From contig BSWB01000001.1 in the NCBI GenBank assembly GCA_033239125.1, positions 140,693,981 through 140,757,980 on the forward strand: DNA of 64,000 nucleotides, given 5' to 3'. Shown here piece by piece: positions 31,221 through 44,021 of this stretch. A program made the position numbers and the translations under genes. Each line of letters starts with the position of its first letter. The stretch's first letter is position 1. A model generated the notes under the pieces. It was not told the origin of the DNA and ran no database searches. It saw nothing but the letters and a program-made list of their open reading frames with translations. This stretch comes from Fagopyrum homotropicum. Taxonomy: Eukaryota; Streptophyta; Magnoliopsida; Caryophyllales; Polygonaceae.

Positions 31221-33054
31221 TGTAACACCCTGAATCCGCGGGACTCAGGATGTCACATTGGGCTAGGATCTCACAATGGATCCTGACCCTAGCCTGACAA
31301 CAAGTTCACTAGATCTTACAACAAAGCACAGGTAGATTAAAACCAAATACATAAAGTTGTATAAGATACATCAAAAGAGTTTACAACAACAAAGGCGAGT
31401 ACAAAACAACATCCATAAACATCAGATACAAAAGATATCCCATATCCACTCAATCCTAATGTACAGAAGTCCTCGGCTGGTCACCTCATCTGGCTCACTC
31501 TGCAGTCTTCCTAACCTGCAGACCATCTACAACACGGTATACACCGTTAGCTACAACAATGAATAAGCATGAAGGTAATAACACAAACACACATCCATAT
31601 CTCATACATGCAATGCCACACACATTCATTTATTATCTTTCAATTATGTTATTCCATTACTAACTCAACTTATTTTGTAACACGAGGAGCCTCAAGAACT
31701 TCGTCCCTTCCAACATAACACATGGGTTTTGCATGGGGGTGATCATCACTCGTCCCCCTTTTGATATCATCTTCAGGGCACCTCCTCCTACCCGCAGGAG
31801 GAGGCAAGTGATCACGACCCGTTATAATACACTTGGCCCATTTAGTATGAAAAATGGTCATCTTAGTCCGGTTTAGGTTATAAATGCACAATCATATGAA
31901 CACACACAACCATCACAATCACACAAACTCACAACTGAATGCTAAGTAAGTCCTATGGACTTACCTATAATACTCGTAATCAATATCACGTCACAACTTC
32001 CCCCTTGGGGATGTAATCAACGCCTGCAATAGCAAGACACACATCATCATACACTGTAAGGGTTAGGAGACTCTTCTTCATAACCATAACCAACCTACAA
32101 CCTCAATCTATACCTCGAGATCATAACATGCTCACAAATGCCTAAGACATATCCTCAACATAACACAAGTGCCTAAGACACATCTCTATCATGCAACTCA
32201 TCCTAACCAAGCTAGCCTAGCCAACATCTAAGCCAAGGCCAAAGGAAATGAAAGAAGGAATCATACCAACAAGGTATGCCCTGATCGCACGAGCGGAAAC
32301 AACGGACGCAGGGGCTGAACTAGTGAGGCGCAGGGGCGGTTCACAGCAGGCGCAGGGGCGGTTCACAGCAGGCACATGGGCGGTTCACAGCAGGCGCAGG
32401 GGCGGCTGTCTGTGCAGAGGATTGACCCCGACTTCTCTTCGATCTTTCTCTTGACTCTCTTCACGTCTTCATCACACAACAACATCATACATACATATAT
32501 GCCCATGTATGACATCAAAACATCAGTAAGGGATCCACACAAGCTCAACTTGTGATCCTAAGCTAAAGAAGAAAAAAGAAGCAAGGAAGAAGAAGGAAAG
32601 GAGATGTAGATGGAAACCTTACCACAACAGCTAAAGGAAGGGAAGAACGTCCACACCACTACACAACCACATCAACAACATCAAGGCTCAGCATCCTCAT
32701 CAAGGATCCAACCCACACGGCCTAGATAAGATCCACTCTAGATTCTCACAAGAAGGAGATCAAAGAAAAAGATCAAGGAAGAACGGGAGAGAAGAAGATG
32801 AACGTGCAGAAGAAGAGGGATGGAGAGATGAAGAAACCCTTCATCTGAAGAATTGGGAGGCTTATAAAGGAAGCCAGCCGCAAAGCACAAATCAAAGGGT
32901 CAACGAAGGCGTCTGCAACCACACAGAGCCGCAAGGCGCATGGGCGCCTAGCCACAGGTGCGGCCATCTGGGTCCGTAGGGGCGGTCGTCTGGGTCAGCC
33001 AAGGTTAGCTAAGGACTCCAAGACTCCAAGGCTCCAAGAACTAAGGCTCTTACA
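31221..33054 (-). repeat. 5' LTR of the Tekay-like element
   Basis: TGTAACACCCTG...CTCTTACA, 1834 bp, homologous to 10289-12057. The GC word is in a clearer 22-bp tandem form at 32320-32408 (units like GCGCAGGGGCGGTTCACAGC), plus a second cluster at 32925-32990. This copy precedes the primer-binding site on the minus strand, so it is the promoter LTR. Confidence 0.9.
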
Positions 33055-33059
33055 CTCAT

Positions 33060-35378
33060 AAACTCACGAGATCTCAACTATAGCCCCCAAATGCTAGGAT
33101 ACTCTCATCTTAAACTCTGCAATCTCAACCAACATCTGAAAACCACCTCAAGTCTCACAAAACAAGCACGAGGCTCACAACTGTATAACAACTCGAGATC
33201 AACACACCACATGACATAAAACATCAATAACCTCAACACTCACCTAAAGGTTCCAAGCCACTACTTGGCATTTGCCCTAAGTTATGCTAGATCCAACCTC
33301 GCATGATTCTACCACCAAACATAACTAGATCGAGGAAGAAGGTACTCACACACGAACCGAGGTTGAAGATGATCTACGGATGTCGAGATTGGATTCGTTG
33401 GTCTATAACGTCCACTTTCGGACCTAAACCAAAGTTAAGGAAATTTAGCTTGTATGCTAAATTGAACGGAATATAACGTGTAATATTCTATGAAAATCCC
33501 GCTTTGAAAACAAGGTTACAAACCGGCAAAATATTTTTCCAGGGTGATTTATACCATTTTATAAACATGGGTAAAAATCCGAACTCGACTTTTCCGGGCA
33601 ACTATATGAAACTCGATAAGCTCGGCCATTTTCCAAAATAAGATTTAGGTCAAACTACGATTTATTCACAAGGGCAAAAACTGCATATCTCAAGAATAAT
33701 GGGTCAAGACCGTGATTATACAAATCAGCAGGGGCATAAGTTGCAAATACCAAAAGAGTGTATTCAAAATTGCAATATATATAATGATGTGGGTACAGTT
33801 TGCTATTATAACAATTTTAGGGGCCAAAATTATAAAACTGAAAAGAGCCCTTCTTCAACCTTTCACATTCGCAGGTCTCGGAGAGGGGAAGGAAGAACGA
33901 GAGCACCGGTGGCGCAGGATGGGAGCAGGGGCCCTGGCGGCTCAGTAGGCGGAGGAAGAGGAGCGTCGGCGCTACGGCAGCAAGGCGGCCCAGACTCCGG
34001 CGGAAGCGGATGCCCCTCCTTGCGATAGAAGCGAGCAGTTGAAAGGGGAGAAACAGCGGCTTCAGGGCTGTCGATTCGGTCCATGTCCCGGCGAAGCGGC
34101 GGCTCTCCGGAGGCTGCTGGGCTCCTTCGCCAGTGAGTCGATCTGCAGGCGGCCGAGAGGTAGAAGAAAGGTAAGGTATGAGAGAGGGGGGGTTGTTTGC
34201 CGTTGTTGAGAAAACAAAGGGGGAGAGAGACTAGAGTTGTTGCTTGAGGTGAGTTAAACAGAGCCGAAGAGAGGTGAGGCGAGAGATCGAAGGAGAGGCT
34301 GTTGAGGGGTATGATTCATTCTTGAGGTGTGCCTGGCTAGGCAATAGCCTGGGCGGGGAATGCCAGTGGCCAATTTCGGGCTAGAAGGGCGAGGAGTCGG
34401 TGTGGAGGGCTGCTCACCAGCCCTAATAATAAAAAAAATAAAGAAATAAAGAAAGAAAAATGAAAAAGAGAACCACCAAAATATACTCGATTGAAATAAT
34501 CGGAACGGAAATTCCGGATTCGAAAACTTTTCCGAACCTTTCCGACTAAAGATACAAATACAGAAATACGTATATGTACACATAAACAATAAAGAGAAAA
34601 TTGGATGAAATGTACCCAATGACTAATTTTGTTTAGTAAATAACCTACGCTATTAAAATTGGATTTCACCAAGAATCGATCTCTGGTTGGTTGTCCCTCC
34701 CTCCCACCCTAGACAAGTTGGATTTCACGATTTATCTTCTTGTAAAATTTTATTGTACACGATTTATCTTGTAAAATTTTCTTGTACAAGATTAATTACT
34801 AATTGATTAATTACTAATTGATTACGCTGATCAATTCTTGTAAATTTTTTGTAAAATTTTATTAAAAATTTTTTTGTACTCTTCATGATTTACATGAAAA
34901 GTACAAGCATGTAACATGCTAGTTTTATTAATTCACGTAAAAAAAATTTATATTCTTTATGATTTACTAATTGATTACGCTATTAAAATTGGTAACTTAT
35001 TCAAAATACACCTTCTTCAATTAGGGATTGTAGGTCAATTAAAAGGTAATAAATAATTAGGAATCTTTTAAATTCTTGTAGAAGGGCAAATTAGTCTAAA
35101 AAATTTTAAAAAGGTCATATTCTAACAAAATTATTGAGCTTCACAATTACTAAACAAAATTAGTGAAGTAATGCTACATAGCAAATTCACTCAACAATAA
35201 AATGCCCGGATAGTTATTTTATGTCGAATAATATTTTTTTTAAAAAATAATAAAAAGAAAACTCATGCTACGAACGATTCGAAGGTAGGGGAAAATAAAA
35301 TCGGAACGCACCCAAAAGAACAGGGCGTTACATCAGGTCCTCCTGAAAACAAGTTTCGGGACGCGGAACTCTCAAAGG
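33060..35378 (-). repeat. Gypsy LTR family A, right part, plus 46 bp of interior
   Basis: Continuation of 9259-10288 after the Tekay-like insertion. It aligns with 56540-58221 (TCACCTAA...AAGCCACTACTTGGCATT..., ATAACTAGATCGAGG) and ends GGGCGTTACA at 35332. 35333-35378 (TCAGGTCC..., AAACAAGTTTCGGGACG) matches the sequence that adjoins the LTR in related elements, so this is not a simple solo LTR: the rest of the interior is missing. A GC-rich block lies at 33880-34400. The element interior ends where element B's AAAGG target begins. Confidence 0.75.
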
Positions 35379-35380
35379 TG

Positions 35381-37077
35381 TGTTAGCATGAAATATTGTG
35401 ATATTTTAGGCACGTTTTCTAGTCGTAATTGATTCATATTGATAGTCTTTGATTGAGCTTTATGCATATATGAGCTAGTATTGCCTATATTGTCGATATA
35501 GATGTCTACACGAGTTCTATATTGATTATAGGTGATTTGGAGCTATTTCCGAACGGAATCGAGCAAAGGAGAGTTGAGTCGATGTGTCTCTAGATCAAGG
35601 ACACCTTTTGGAAGCAATTTGGAGTATTAGATTGAGGAATGCACGAATGAAGGCAAGAATCACGGTTTTACCCTAAATTACGGCCGTGGATTGTGAAGCA
35701 GAATTCGATGTTCATTCCAGGGGATATTACGGCCGTGGAAGATATCCGTGTTTATTTCCACGCCTCAAAATTACGGTCGTGGAAACTTCCACGACCGTGA
35801 TCTTGGCGAATCCTTTCGCCACGTTTCGAAGCCATGATCTCTTGAAGATCGGGCCGGGCCGACGTTTTGCCCTGCATTATAAAAAGGACGGATGAAGCAA
35901 GATTCCGTCACCTCGCTACCTCGCTTACGACCTTTCAACCCTAAAGTTTAGCGGCAAAAACGCACACTTAGCAACACAAACCCTCATTCTTGGAGGTGAT
36001 TTTGAAGATCTCATTGAAGTTCCAAAGTTCGTATTGGAGAGTTGTTGTTTGTGATCTTCGTGTGGAAGATCGAAGTTCTTGGAGGATTTTTGCAAGAAGA
36101 TTCCTCTTCTTGCTTAGGTTTGCTTTAGGATCGGATTGACATCCCGTTTCTTTTCTTTCCTAAGATTGTGATTGTTTATCCCGTTTTGAATCTTTTGACA
36201 AACACTTATTCTTGATTGTGATTCTAAGATTCAATTGAAGATTATTGATAGTTCTTGAAAGTTCCCATCTTTTGCCTTTTTAATCTTGAATTAATATCAA
36301 TATGACTGTTATTGGCTAAAAACCCTTAACAATTCTAAGGTGAAGGGTTGATAGTTGTGGCTTAGATAATGATAGATCGATTGTAAATTGATTAGACCCT
36401 GAGAGTTAGAGAATTGTCGCCGAAAACCCAAAATTACGGGCTGTTCTTGAGTTCCACGACCGTGGAATCTCAAGATCCAACCGTAATTCTCTTAAAGTTT
36501 ACGAGCCTGCTTTTATCTTGATCCAAAGTTAAAGATTTGCTTTAGCTTAGTTTAGACTTGTCTTTTCTAGGTGGTAGTGAAGCCTCAACAACCTCTACCT
36601 CGATTGTGAGCCTCAACAACCTCGATCGGATAAGTTAGTCTTGATCTTTAGATCATAGGTTTGGGTATTTGATGTTAATCCTTGTCCTTAGAACCTTTCT
36701 ATATTGAGCCTCATCAACCTGTATAGGAAGAGTCTTTTGGGTGAGTTATATAAGGTTTTTGGAACCTCAACCGTACGATTACCTTACATTAGTATACCTT
36801 TGCATATCTTAACTCTGTCTTTACATCATTAGTATATCTTGAATCGATTGCCACAGCTGGATACCTGGATCTTTAGGATTGTTGTTTTCCCAATATCTGC
36901 AAAACTCTCATATTAACCGCTTGATAACCTGCAATCGAGTTCGTTCCACCCAAATCCCTGTGTTCGATACTCTGGAATTCTTGCTTAACTATATCGATCC
37001 GTACACTGCGGGTTCACTTGCTTGATTCTAGTTTTATAAATACAAAGCTTATTTGCACACACCTCTAGGGGCGAACA
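35381..37077 (+). mobile_element. Solo LTR, second Athila-type family with ACGGCCGTGG words
   Basis: 1697 bp, TGTTAGCATGAA...GGGGCGAACA, flanked by a perfect AGGTG duplication (35376-35380, 37078-37082). It shares the GATATAGATGTCTACACGAG and CCGTACACTGCGGGTTC segments with the other Athila-type LTRs. Words of the form TTACGGCCGTGGA or TTCCACGACCGTGGAA occur at 35680, 35728, 35771-35802 and 36452-36467. It landed two bases inside the left end of element B. Confidence 0.93.
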
Positions 37078-37080
37078 AGG

Positions 37081-39882
37081 TGTAACACCCAAAATTCTCA
37101 GAACTCGGAGTGCTACTGGTTAGGACCTCACAATGGGTCCCGACCTTAGTTTGACAACAATTTTACTATGATCTTGCAACAAGACACAGATAAGAAAAAC
37201 CGAAATTTATAAAATATTATTTTAAAGAGATGAATGCAACAACATCTAACAACCCACGGTACTTAAACAACTTGAAAGTCTAATTGACATAAAACGAAGA
37301 AAGAAACAACAAACAACACCCAACCCCACTCTAAGGAGTACGGAGACCCGGCTGACCACTACTCCGGATCACTCAGTTGCTGCTCTAACCTGCGGTAAAT
37401 CTAAAAACACAACTGAACAACCATTAGCTAGTTATCTAAACATTAGAAGAATAATAATAGCACACACACACACATAAAATAGTAAACACTCATCATGCTT
37501 TCAAACAATTCATTTATTATCTTCATTTAAGTCATTCACTCTAATGATACTTATTTTGTGACACGAGGGATTCTCAAACCTCGCCTCCGTCCCCGTGTAC
37601 CCATCAGGAGTGGATCCGATGCATCTCACCGTGTACCTGTATGGTCTGGGTATAGAGAACCTCCCAGTCTCCTGGCAGAGCTGGGCAGTGATGTCACGAC
37701 CCGTTATACATACACTTGGGTCTTAACACATAATAACAATGGTCGTCCTAACAAGTTGCTATTATAAACACACAACACACACACCACTATCGTCATCCAA
37801 CTAACATCCAGAAACCAGCTAAGTAAGACGCAAGGACTTACCTTGATCAAAAATCGCTTTCTCAAATCTCAACTCGGTCCAAACCCGTGGTAACTCAAAC
37901 GCCTGTCAAATAAGGCATGTGGATCAAAATCACATCCAGCTGTCCAACCTCATGCGAAGGAATTACGGAAAAAGCTCTCTTACGGTAAAAGACCATTTTA
38001 CCCTTAGTGCCGAAAATCTATGAAAGTCTATAACAAAGTTCCAAACTATTCTTTGGAACTCAAAACCATACTCAAAACTCTCCGAGGAACTTTACCAAAG
38101 ATTTAAAAGAGTTAAACGCATTCTCGACTTTCATACAAAGTCACTAAGGTCCAACTTGGCTTAAGATACGGGGCTCGAATAAAATATAAAAATTTTCGAA
38201 ATAAATATCTAGGTCATCTATGATATTCACGGTACTCATAGGAGTAAAGATCTCTCAAAACTACCCAGCTAAAACTCCTACATAAATCTCTAAAGATGGT
38301 TTCAAATTCAGAAATTTCATACTTAGCCCAATTTTGGGTATTTTCACAACTGTTCAACCAGCCTACTTTGAGCCCTTATAAATACAGATCCGACCGTTAG
38401 ATTGATCTAAACTTTTGATACATAACAGTATGCAACTCAAACTATGTCATACTAAAAAATGAACGGTGGATGATGCTTCTAAGGTATCGAATAACTAGTG
38501 TAAACATGACTGCGATACACAGATTTTCCAGCATGCTAACCTTTGTGATTTATTAGAACTCCTGTGTTTAACTCTCCCTGGCCTCACCCTGGAAGTCTCC
38601 CTCTGATGTACACAAGCTTGCTGGTCACTAGATCGAACCTTTCTCGCAACATTGGACTCACGTAGACGGGTTGGTGACACATCGGTTGGCTGCGTCCTTG
38701 TATGGGTTTGTTGGATCTGCAACATCACTCAGCTCCTGGATGAACTCGTTGGATCTGCAGTAACGTGCCAACATTGGACTCCTTCTCACACACATAGAAA
38801 TAAACGTATGCAGAAACTTACCCTAGGTCTGTGTAGTCGGCTGGAACTCGAGACTGCTCCTGCTGGGCGTCTATAAAGGAGGTAACGTCGGCCAAGGTCG
38901 CACTGATCTCTCGTCTTTCTTGCTGGCGGTGGTTACGCAGAGGAGCAGTGGAGACAGACAGAAAAGGGAGGAGAGGTAGAGACGATGGTGAGCGGAAGAT
39001 GCAGCGACCTTGGAATGTATCTGGGCCGGTCTAGACGGGGCTGGAAAGGGACGATCGTCGTGGCCTGATCTTCTGCGTGATCTCCGGCTCGTTACAAGGT
39101 GAAGGATGGATGTAGTTGCTGCTCCCTGGGCTGCGAAGCGACGAACAGACGGCTGAAGAGCGAAGAAGAGACGTGTGCTCAAGAAGGGAGGATGCACATG
39201 ATCTCGTACAAAAGGAAGGAGAGGTGATCTGGCTTTGCTATCGTATGAAAGGGTAGATTGTAGCGTGATTTCCGGCAGTTACGCAGTGTCTTTCTCAGCC
39301 GTTATGTGAGGCAAGGGGAAAAAAATAGAAGGGAAGCGGCTATCGAATGGGCTGAAGAGAAACGGAGGGCCGGACACTCTTCCTTTCTTGCTGGGCTGAA
39401 CAACTACTGGGCCAGCACACCAACTACACCTCAATGGCTGGAGCAAGGCAACGCTGGGCTGGCGCCTGGTGTCTCCTGGGCTGCTCAGGTCCGTGTAGAG
39501 CAAAAATGGAGGCAAAGTGCTGCTGAGGGTTTAAAACAAAACAAATGGGCTGGCTAGTCACAACTTGTCAAAGCTTGCCATATCCTTGTCAAGCACATGC
39601 ATGGCCTCGTCGCAAGTTTGTCATGGTTTCGCCATAACTTGTCATGATCTCGTCTTGATCTCGTCTCTAGGACGTCATGACCTTGTCAATGACAAGTCAT
39701 GTTATCAACTAGGGTTTGAATTAGGGTTTGCTATAAAAATCTTATCATTTTATGTGAAGTGATATTACATAAAATGATAAAATTTTAAGATATTTTGTCC
39801 CATTAAATAGACAGCTAAGGATCAAAAGATCGAAAACCGATTTACTACGAAATTAAACGGAATAAAAATTCCGGATATTACA
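37081..39882 (-). repeat. 3' LTR of element B
   Basis: TGTAACACCC...GGATATTACA. Contains a GC-rich block at 38850-39560 with a 108-codon sense frame (38871-39197), and a splice-donor-like hairpin at 37821-37843. No known protein content. Confidence 0.92.
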
Positions 39883-42800
39883 TCAGTACCCCCTTAAAAT
39901 AAGTTTCATCCCGAAACTTAGAGTAAGGTATCTACTTAAACTCTTTCTCAAACAGATTAGTATTATTTTGTCTCAATAACGGTTAAATTTAGTTTCTTAA
40001 CATGCAATCACTCAATCATCATAATCAGACCATAACTAAAAGAAACGCCATCACACAAATTAATATAACTCATCCGTACAGAAGTAGCGGCTAACCCTGC
40101 AAAGAACTTAGGATAGATACGTCTAATACTCTCCTCTGTATCCCAGGTAGCCTCATCGGCTCCTCGTCTATACTACTGGATCCTCCACAGTTGTATGGTC
40201 GGGCTCAACTATCAGATCCTCATGACTACGGATGTGTCTCGGGTTTGGTAGGTACTCTCTCACGGTTTAGTTTTCTAAACTTACTTCCAGCTCTTTTGAT
40301 GACTCTACCAACTTTTTCCTCCATTGGCCCACTTGCTTTTTCCTTTCGGAAGTTCCCGACTATCGATTCTGAAATAATGATCTTAAACTTCTGTCAGCAC
40401 TTTACTAAGTGCCTAATGCTCTTTGTAATACAAACTGCTTGACCCGGTTTCCTCAATGTGACCTAATCGGATCGTTCCTTAATTAGGGGTTTTTTTTCAC
40501 CTATTTCTTGTCAAGCTTTCAGATTCATATAACTCAAAACAAATCACACTTCCAAGTGGACCTTTTAATATAGATCTCTAATTCCTTAACTTGAAAACAT
40601 AGTTAACCTAACATTGATTTTTTTTTTCATCTGTGGTTTATGGGCCTACCACGCTTCTGGTGTAACACCTATTAGTCACAATGGCGTCTTTCTAAGGGGT
40701 CAACATGATTTACCCAACTCCCGCCTATACTTCCCTTCTAATACTAGCAAGATCCTCTTCAGACAAACCCTTACTCTCTTACTCAACCGTAGTCTGTTCT
40801 TAACCAACCATCAAGCAACTTCTAACCCGATTTTCTCCATATCCTTAGATCACCTCAGAAAGTTGTCGTTGCCTACTTGGGAAATCTTCCAAGGCATCGG
40901 TAAAGTTATCTCTTAAATTCGCAGTCACAAATATCTCTTCTTAACGCTACCTACACGTCAATACCAACCAACACTTACACGTCCTCGGCTGACGTCGGTC
41001 CGTCTATAATTGACTTATCTCAATATCCCGGACTTACTCTTCACATACCTATACTGACGTTAAATTCTCTGTGAGCATCATCTGCCCGATTAATCCTTTC
41101 ATGCTTCGCTAATTCGTTTTATCTTCCACACTTCTATTTCCTTAGGCTAACTCTACTTCTCGAGCCCAACTGGGTCATTCATCTTGACCTAAATAGTCAT
41201 TCCAAGTCTTCAACGATAGTTGGTAAGTGTCTTTGTAGTTCTGATGACTTTAGTTATCATCCCCTTGCAGTTCCCTTTGCATGGACCGTCGGTGTTGATG
41301 ACTTAGGTCCCGTGATAATTGGGCTTACCTTGGACTTTCGAGTCTACCAAGGCCGTTCTCATATATACATTCCTTCGCTGGTGTCACCAACAATATTGTC
41401 TTCAGGAAACTCCGTTGTTTCCGCTAAAGGCTTCGACTCTTTCATACCGGCATTGCGATTTCTTCCAAATTCTTATATCTTTGAGGAGGTCAAAACCTCT
41501 CCACACTTGTAAGGTCTACATTTTGCTTCTACATTCCATTGTATGTATCCCTTCCATGCACCTTAGACCCTCATATCCGGATCGACATTCTATCTCTTTT
41601 GGTCTCTCAAGCTTATCTTGTGAACTCTTCTACTATGTGACTCGTCTTTTGATACATGACTTTCCTTCTAACTGGTTAAGTTATTCTTTTGTTTTACACT
41701 TTATCCATCCTAGCATTATCGGTCCGATGTGTATGACTTTTATTAAACCCTATCGGTACCATTTGCATAAGAAGTTCAGTTGTATATGATTTTCTCAGAA
41801 ATCAAAGTTCTTGACTCGCATTTATTATGTTGTCCTTATGCTCGTGTCGCTTTACCTTCTATAAATCTTTACCCCCAGTAGGATAGTTAAATCCCTTTGT
41901 GTTTCCTCGTATACGTCTTACGGACCATGTTGGTTGGTCTTATTACTTTATCAACTCTTATGTCATCAGTTGAACTTGAATTTCCATCGGAGTCCCACCA
42001 TTTCACATTACTCTTATATAGACACCTTTCGGTAAATATCTTGTTGGGGTAATACCGGATCTATTTACCAACCTTTAGTCATTCTAATTTCCTCCTTTTC
42101 ATGTATGTTCTAGCCAACGTGCAGATTCCATCTTCAATCACTTCAACACTCGATGAGACATATTACCAAGACACTAAGGTCATAATCTCTATGTTGTTGC
42201 GTCTCTATAACTGTAGTTATTCTGTGTGACATCTTTAGTCAAACAGGCTTCCTTGTAAACCTCGGAAGAGCACCATCAGTCTCAATTGTGTGGCATGTTA
42301 AGCACCTTCGGTCTTGATTGACGTTGGTCACGATTAAAATCATCTGCTTCTTCTTACTCCTCTAGTTCTCCTTATGCAATCCATTAGTACTACTGTGAAC
42401 TGTACCTTTTTCTTAGCCAGAAGGTAAGAAACTGCTCGCAACCATTTCCTTAATCTCTTTAAAGACCTATGGGGTCATTCCCGGCCGTCAAAATCTTCTC
42501 CTTAAATTCTTAATTAGAGATACTGGCTCGAACTCATTCCATGTTACTATTAAGGGTACTGGTACTTGTATCGCTTTAACTTTACAATTGTCGTCGTTGA
42601 GGTTTTGTAGGGATTCTCCCTATGTCGGTAACATTCTTTAGTAAATCTGATGTTATTCTTCTTATCTACCAACCGGTCGTCACTGGTCAACTCAGACGTG
42701 TGAATTCTCCGTTATTACTAGTTAGTCTGTAATTGGTCTTCTACCAGATCGTAGACTTACTTTTCTTCTATCTCTTTCGATGCGGATATACAAGGTGAAA

Positions 42801-44021
42801 ACTTATCCCATATAGGTTATCAGTTTATACACATTTAGCTCCTTCCATAATTTACACATGCCATCTATGGGTTTATCAAACCTTCCGTGATAGCTTACAA
42901 ACCCATCTTCGCGGTTCCTTTTTCCTAAGTTATCGTCTACCGGCAGCTCTTTGTAGTGAACCACTAGTATGGTTGACTTAAGTCTCTTGGTGATTGAGTA
43001 GTTATTATGATCCCTCAAGTCCATCATGCTCATTCCCGCACATGCTTCTTCCTCGGTGGATGTTGTTTTGTAACATTACCTTCATGGAAATCCATTGTCT
43101 CAATTTCAGACTTCTACTATCTTTGATATTTGTGTCGTGCTTTCCTTCAACATTCTCGTGTCTCTAAAGGAGTCAATCCATCTCCATGGTTATGAAATTT
43201 ATTAATTTTTTTGTCTATTAAACTCGATCGTAAATCTCTGCCTTGGTACTCCTTTAATCTTTTACATCTGGGTCAACACTCTATTTTCTCTGTACTCTCA
43301 TGCTCATACTTGTCGATGGTGGCATCCACCTTGGTTGTAGTGTCCTTTAACCTGCCAAGTGTAGTTGTGCTATACTTTGTTTGAATGGTGTTTTGATGTT
43401 GTCCTCTTCATTTCGCGCTCTTATTAGTCCTTACGTTCATCTTGAGCTTCACCTCTCGTCGTCATCCCGCTAAAATCCTTGTACGGTTTTCCATTACTTC
43501 TATTTGAATTGCTCGATATTCTTTTCTCGTCCGATTGTTCTTGTCGTTAACATCCTCTAGAATTCCTCAACTCTTTACCACTCGTTCTTCGGACAATTGT
43601 AGAAACCACCAGGGCGTCCGCCATAATGTAATGTTCCAATCTGGGGTATGAGTCCACTATCTTCTTACAGTTACCCTTTAAGATTTCCAAACGTTTTATC
43701 ATGAGGCGATGATCGCATCATGATAACCCAACTAAAGGATATTCCATATCCTCTAGGGCAATAACTGCTACATATATATAGATATTTATGTAACATACAT
43801 AATTGTACAATACTATAAGTCTAAACTAAGCATACTGAGATCCGCGGTAGTAGTGGTGGTCAGCCGTACTTTTCTATTCCCAACCAGACTATGCATGCAT
43901 TTTGAAAACCAAAAGTCCTTTTAAAACTCAGATCCCTTTTCGGGTTCTGCTTAATTACTTATTCGGTCTTTCAGAAGATTTCAAGTGTCATTGTTGCCAA
44001 CCTAGAGCTCTGATACCATGT
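39883..44021 (-). pseudogene. Decayed gag-pol interior of element B
   Basis: No minus-strand frame exceeds about 76 codons. Remnants: ADEATWDTEESIRRIYPKFF, a chromodomain, at about 40075-40170; MMDLRDHN at the start of the 42803-43033 frame, resembling the RT DLRSGYHQ block; and HYGGRPGGFYNCPKN near 43570-43630, resembling a zinc knuckle with its first two Cys and its His lost. The interior is too short for a complete gag plus pol. The 156-codon plus frame at 41319-41789 has no recognisable content. The two remnants beyond the chromodomain are weak individually. Confidence 0.65.

Larger units (their letters stand above)
10289..33054 (-). mobile_element. Tekay/Del-like chromovirus (Ty3/gypsy), host of a nested Athila element
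   Basis: Minus-strand gypsy element with LTRs at 10289-12057 and 31221-33054, flanked by a perfect CTCAT duplication (10284-10288, 33055-33059). The initiator-Met primer-binding site is at 31205-31216. Order on the minus strand: gag, protease, reverse transcriptase, RNase H, integrase, chromodomain, which is the chromovirus order. The integrase-chromodomain part is split at 12684-26585 by an Athila-type element. The pol frames carry several stops and shifts. LTR divergence looks like roughly 5 percent by eye over the first few hundred bases, so it is older than the element inside it. Confidence 0.92.

Noticed and set aside
38652..38876. 74-codon plus frame, repeated at 45598-45822
   Set aside because: Duplicate only because it lies in both LTRs of element B; antisense and without a domain.
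40481..40630. T-rich runs as possible Pol III terminators
   Set aside because: No Pol III promoter or RNA gene upstream.
41319..41789. 156-codon plus-strand frame
   Set aside because: Antisense to the decayed interior of element B, with no recognisable content.
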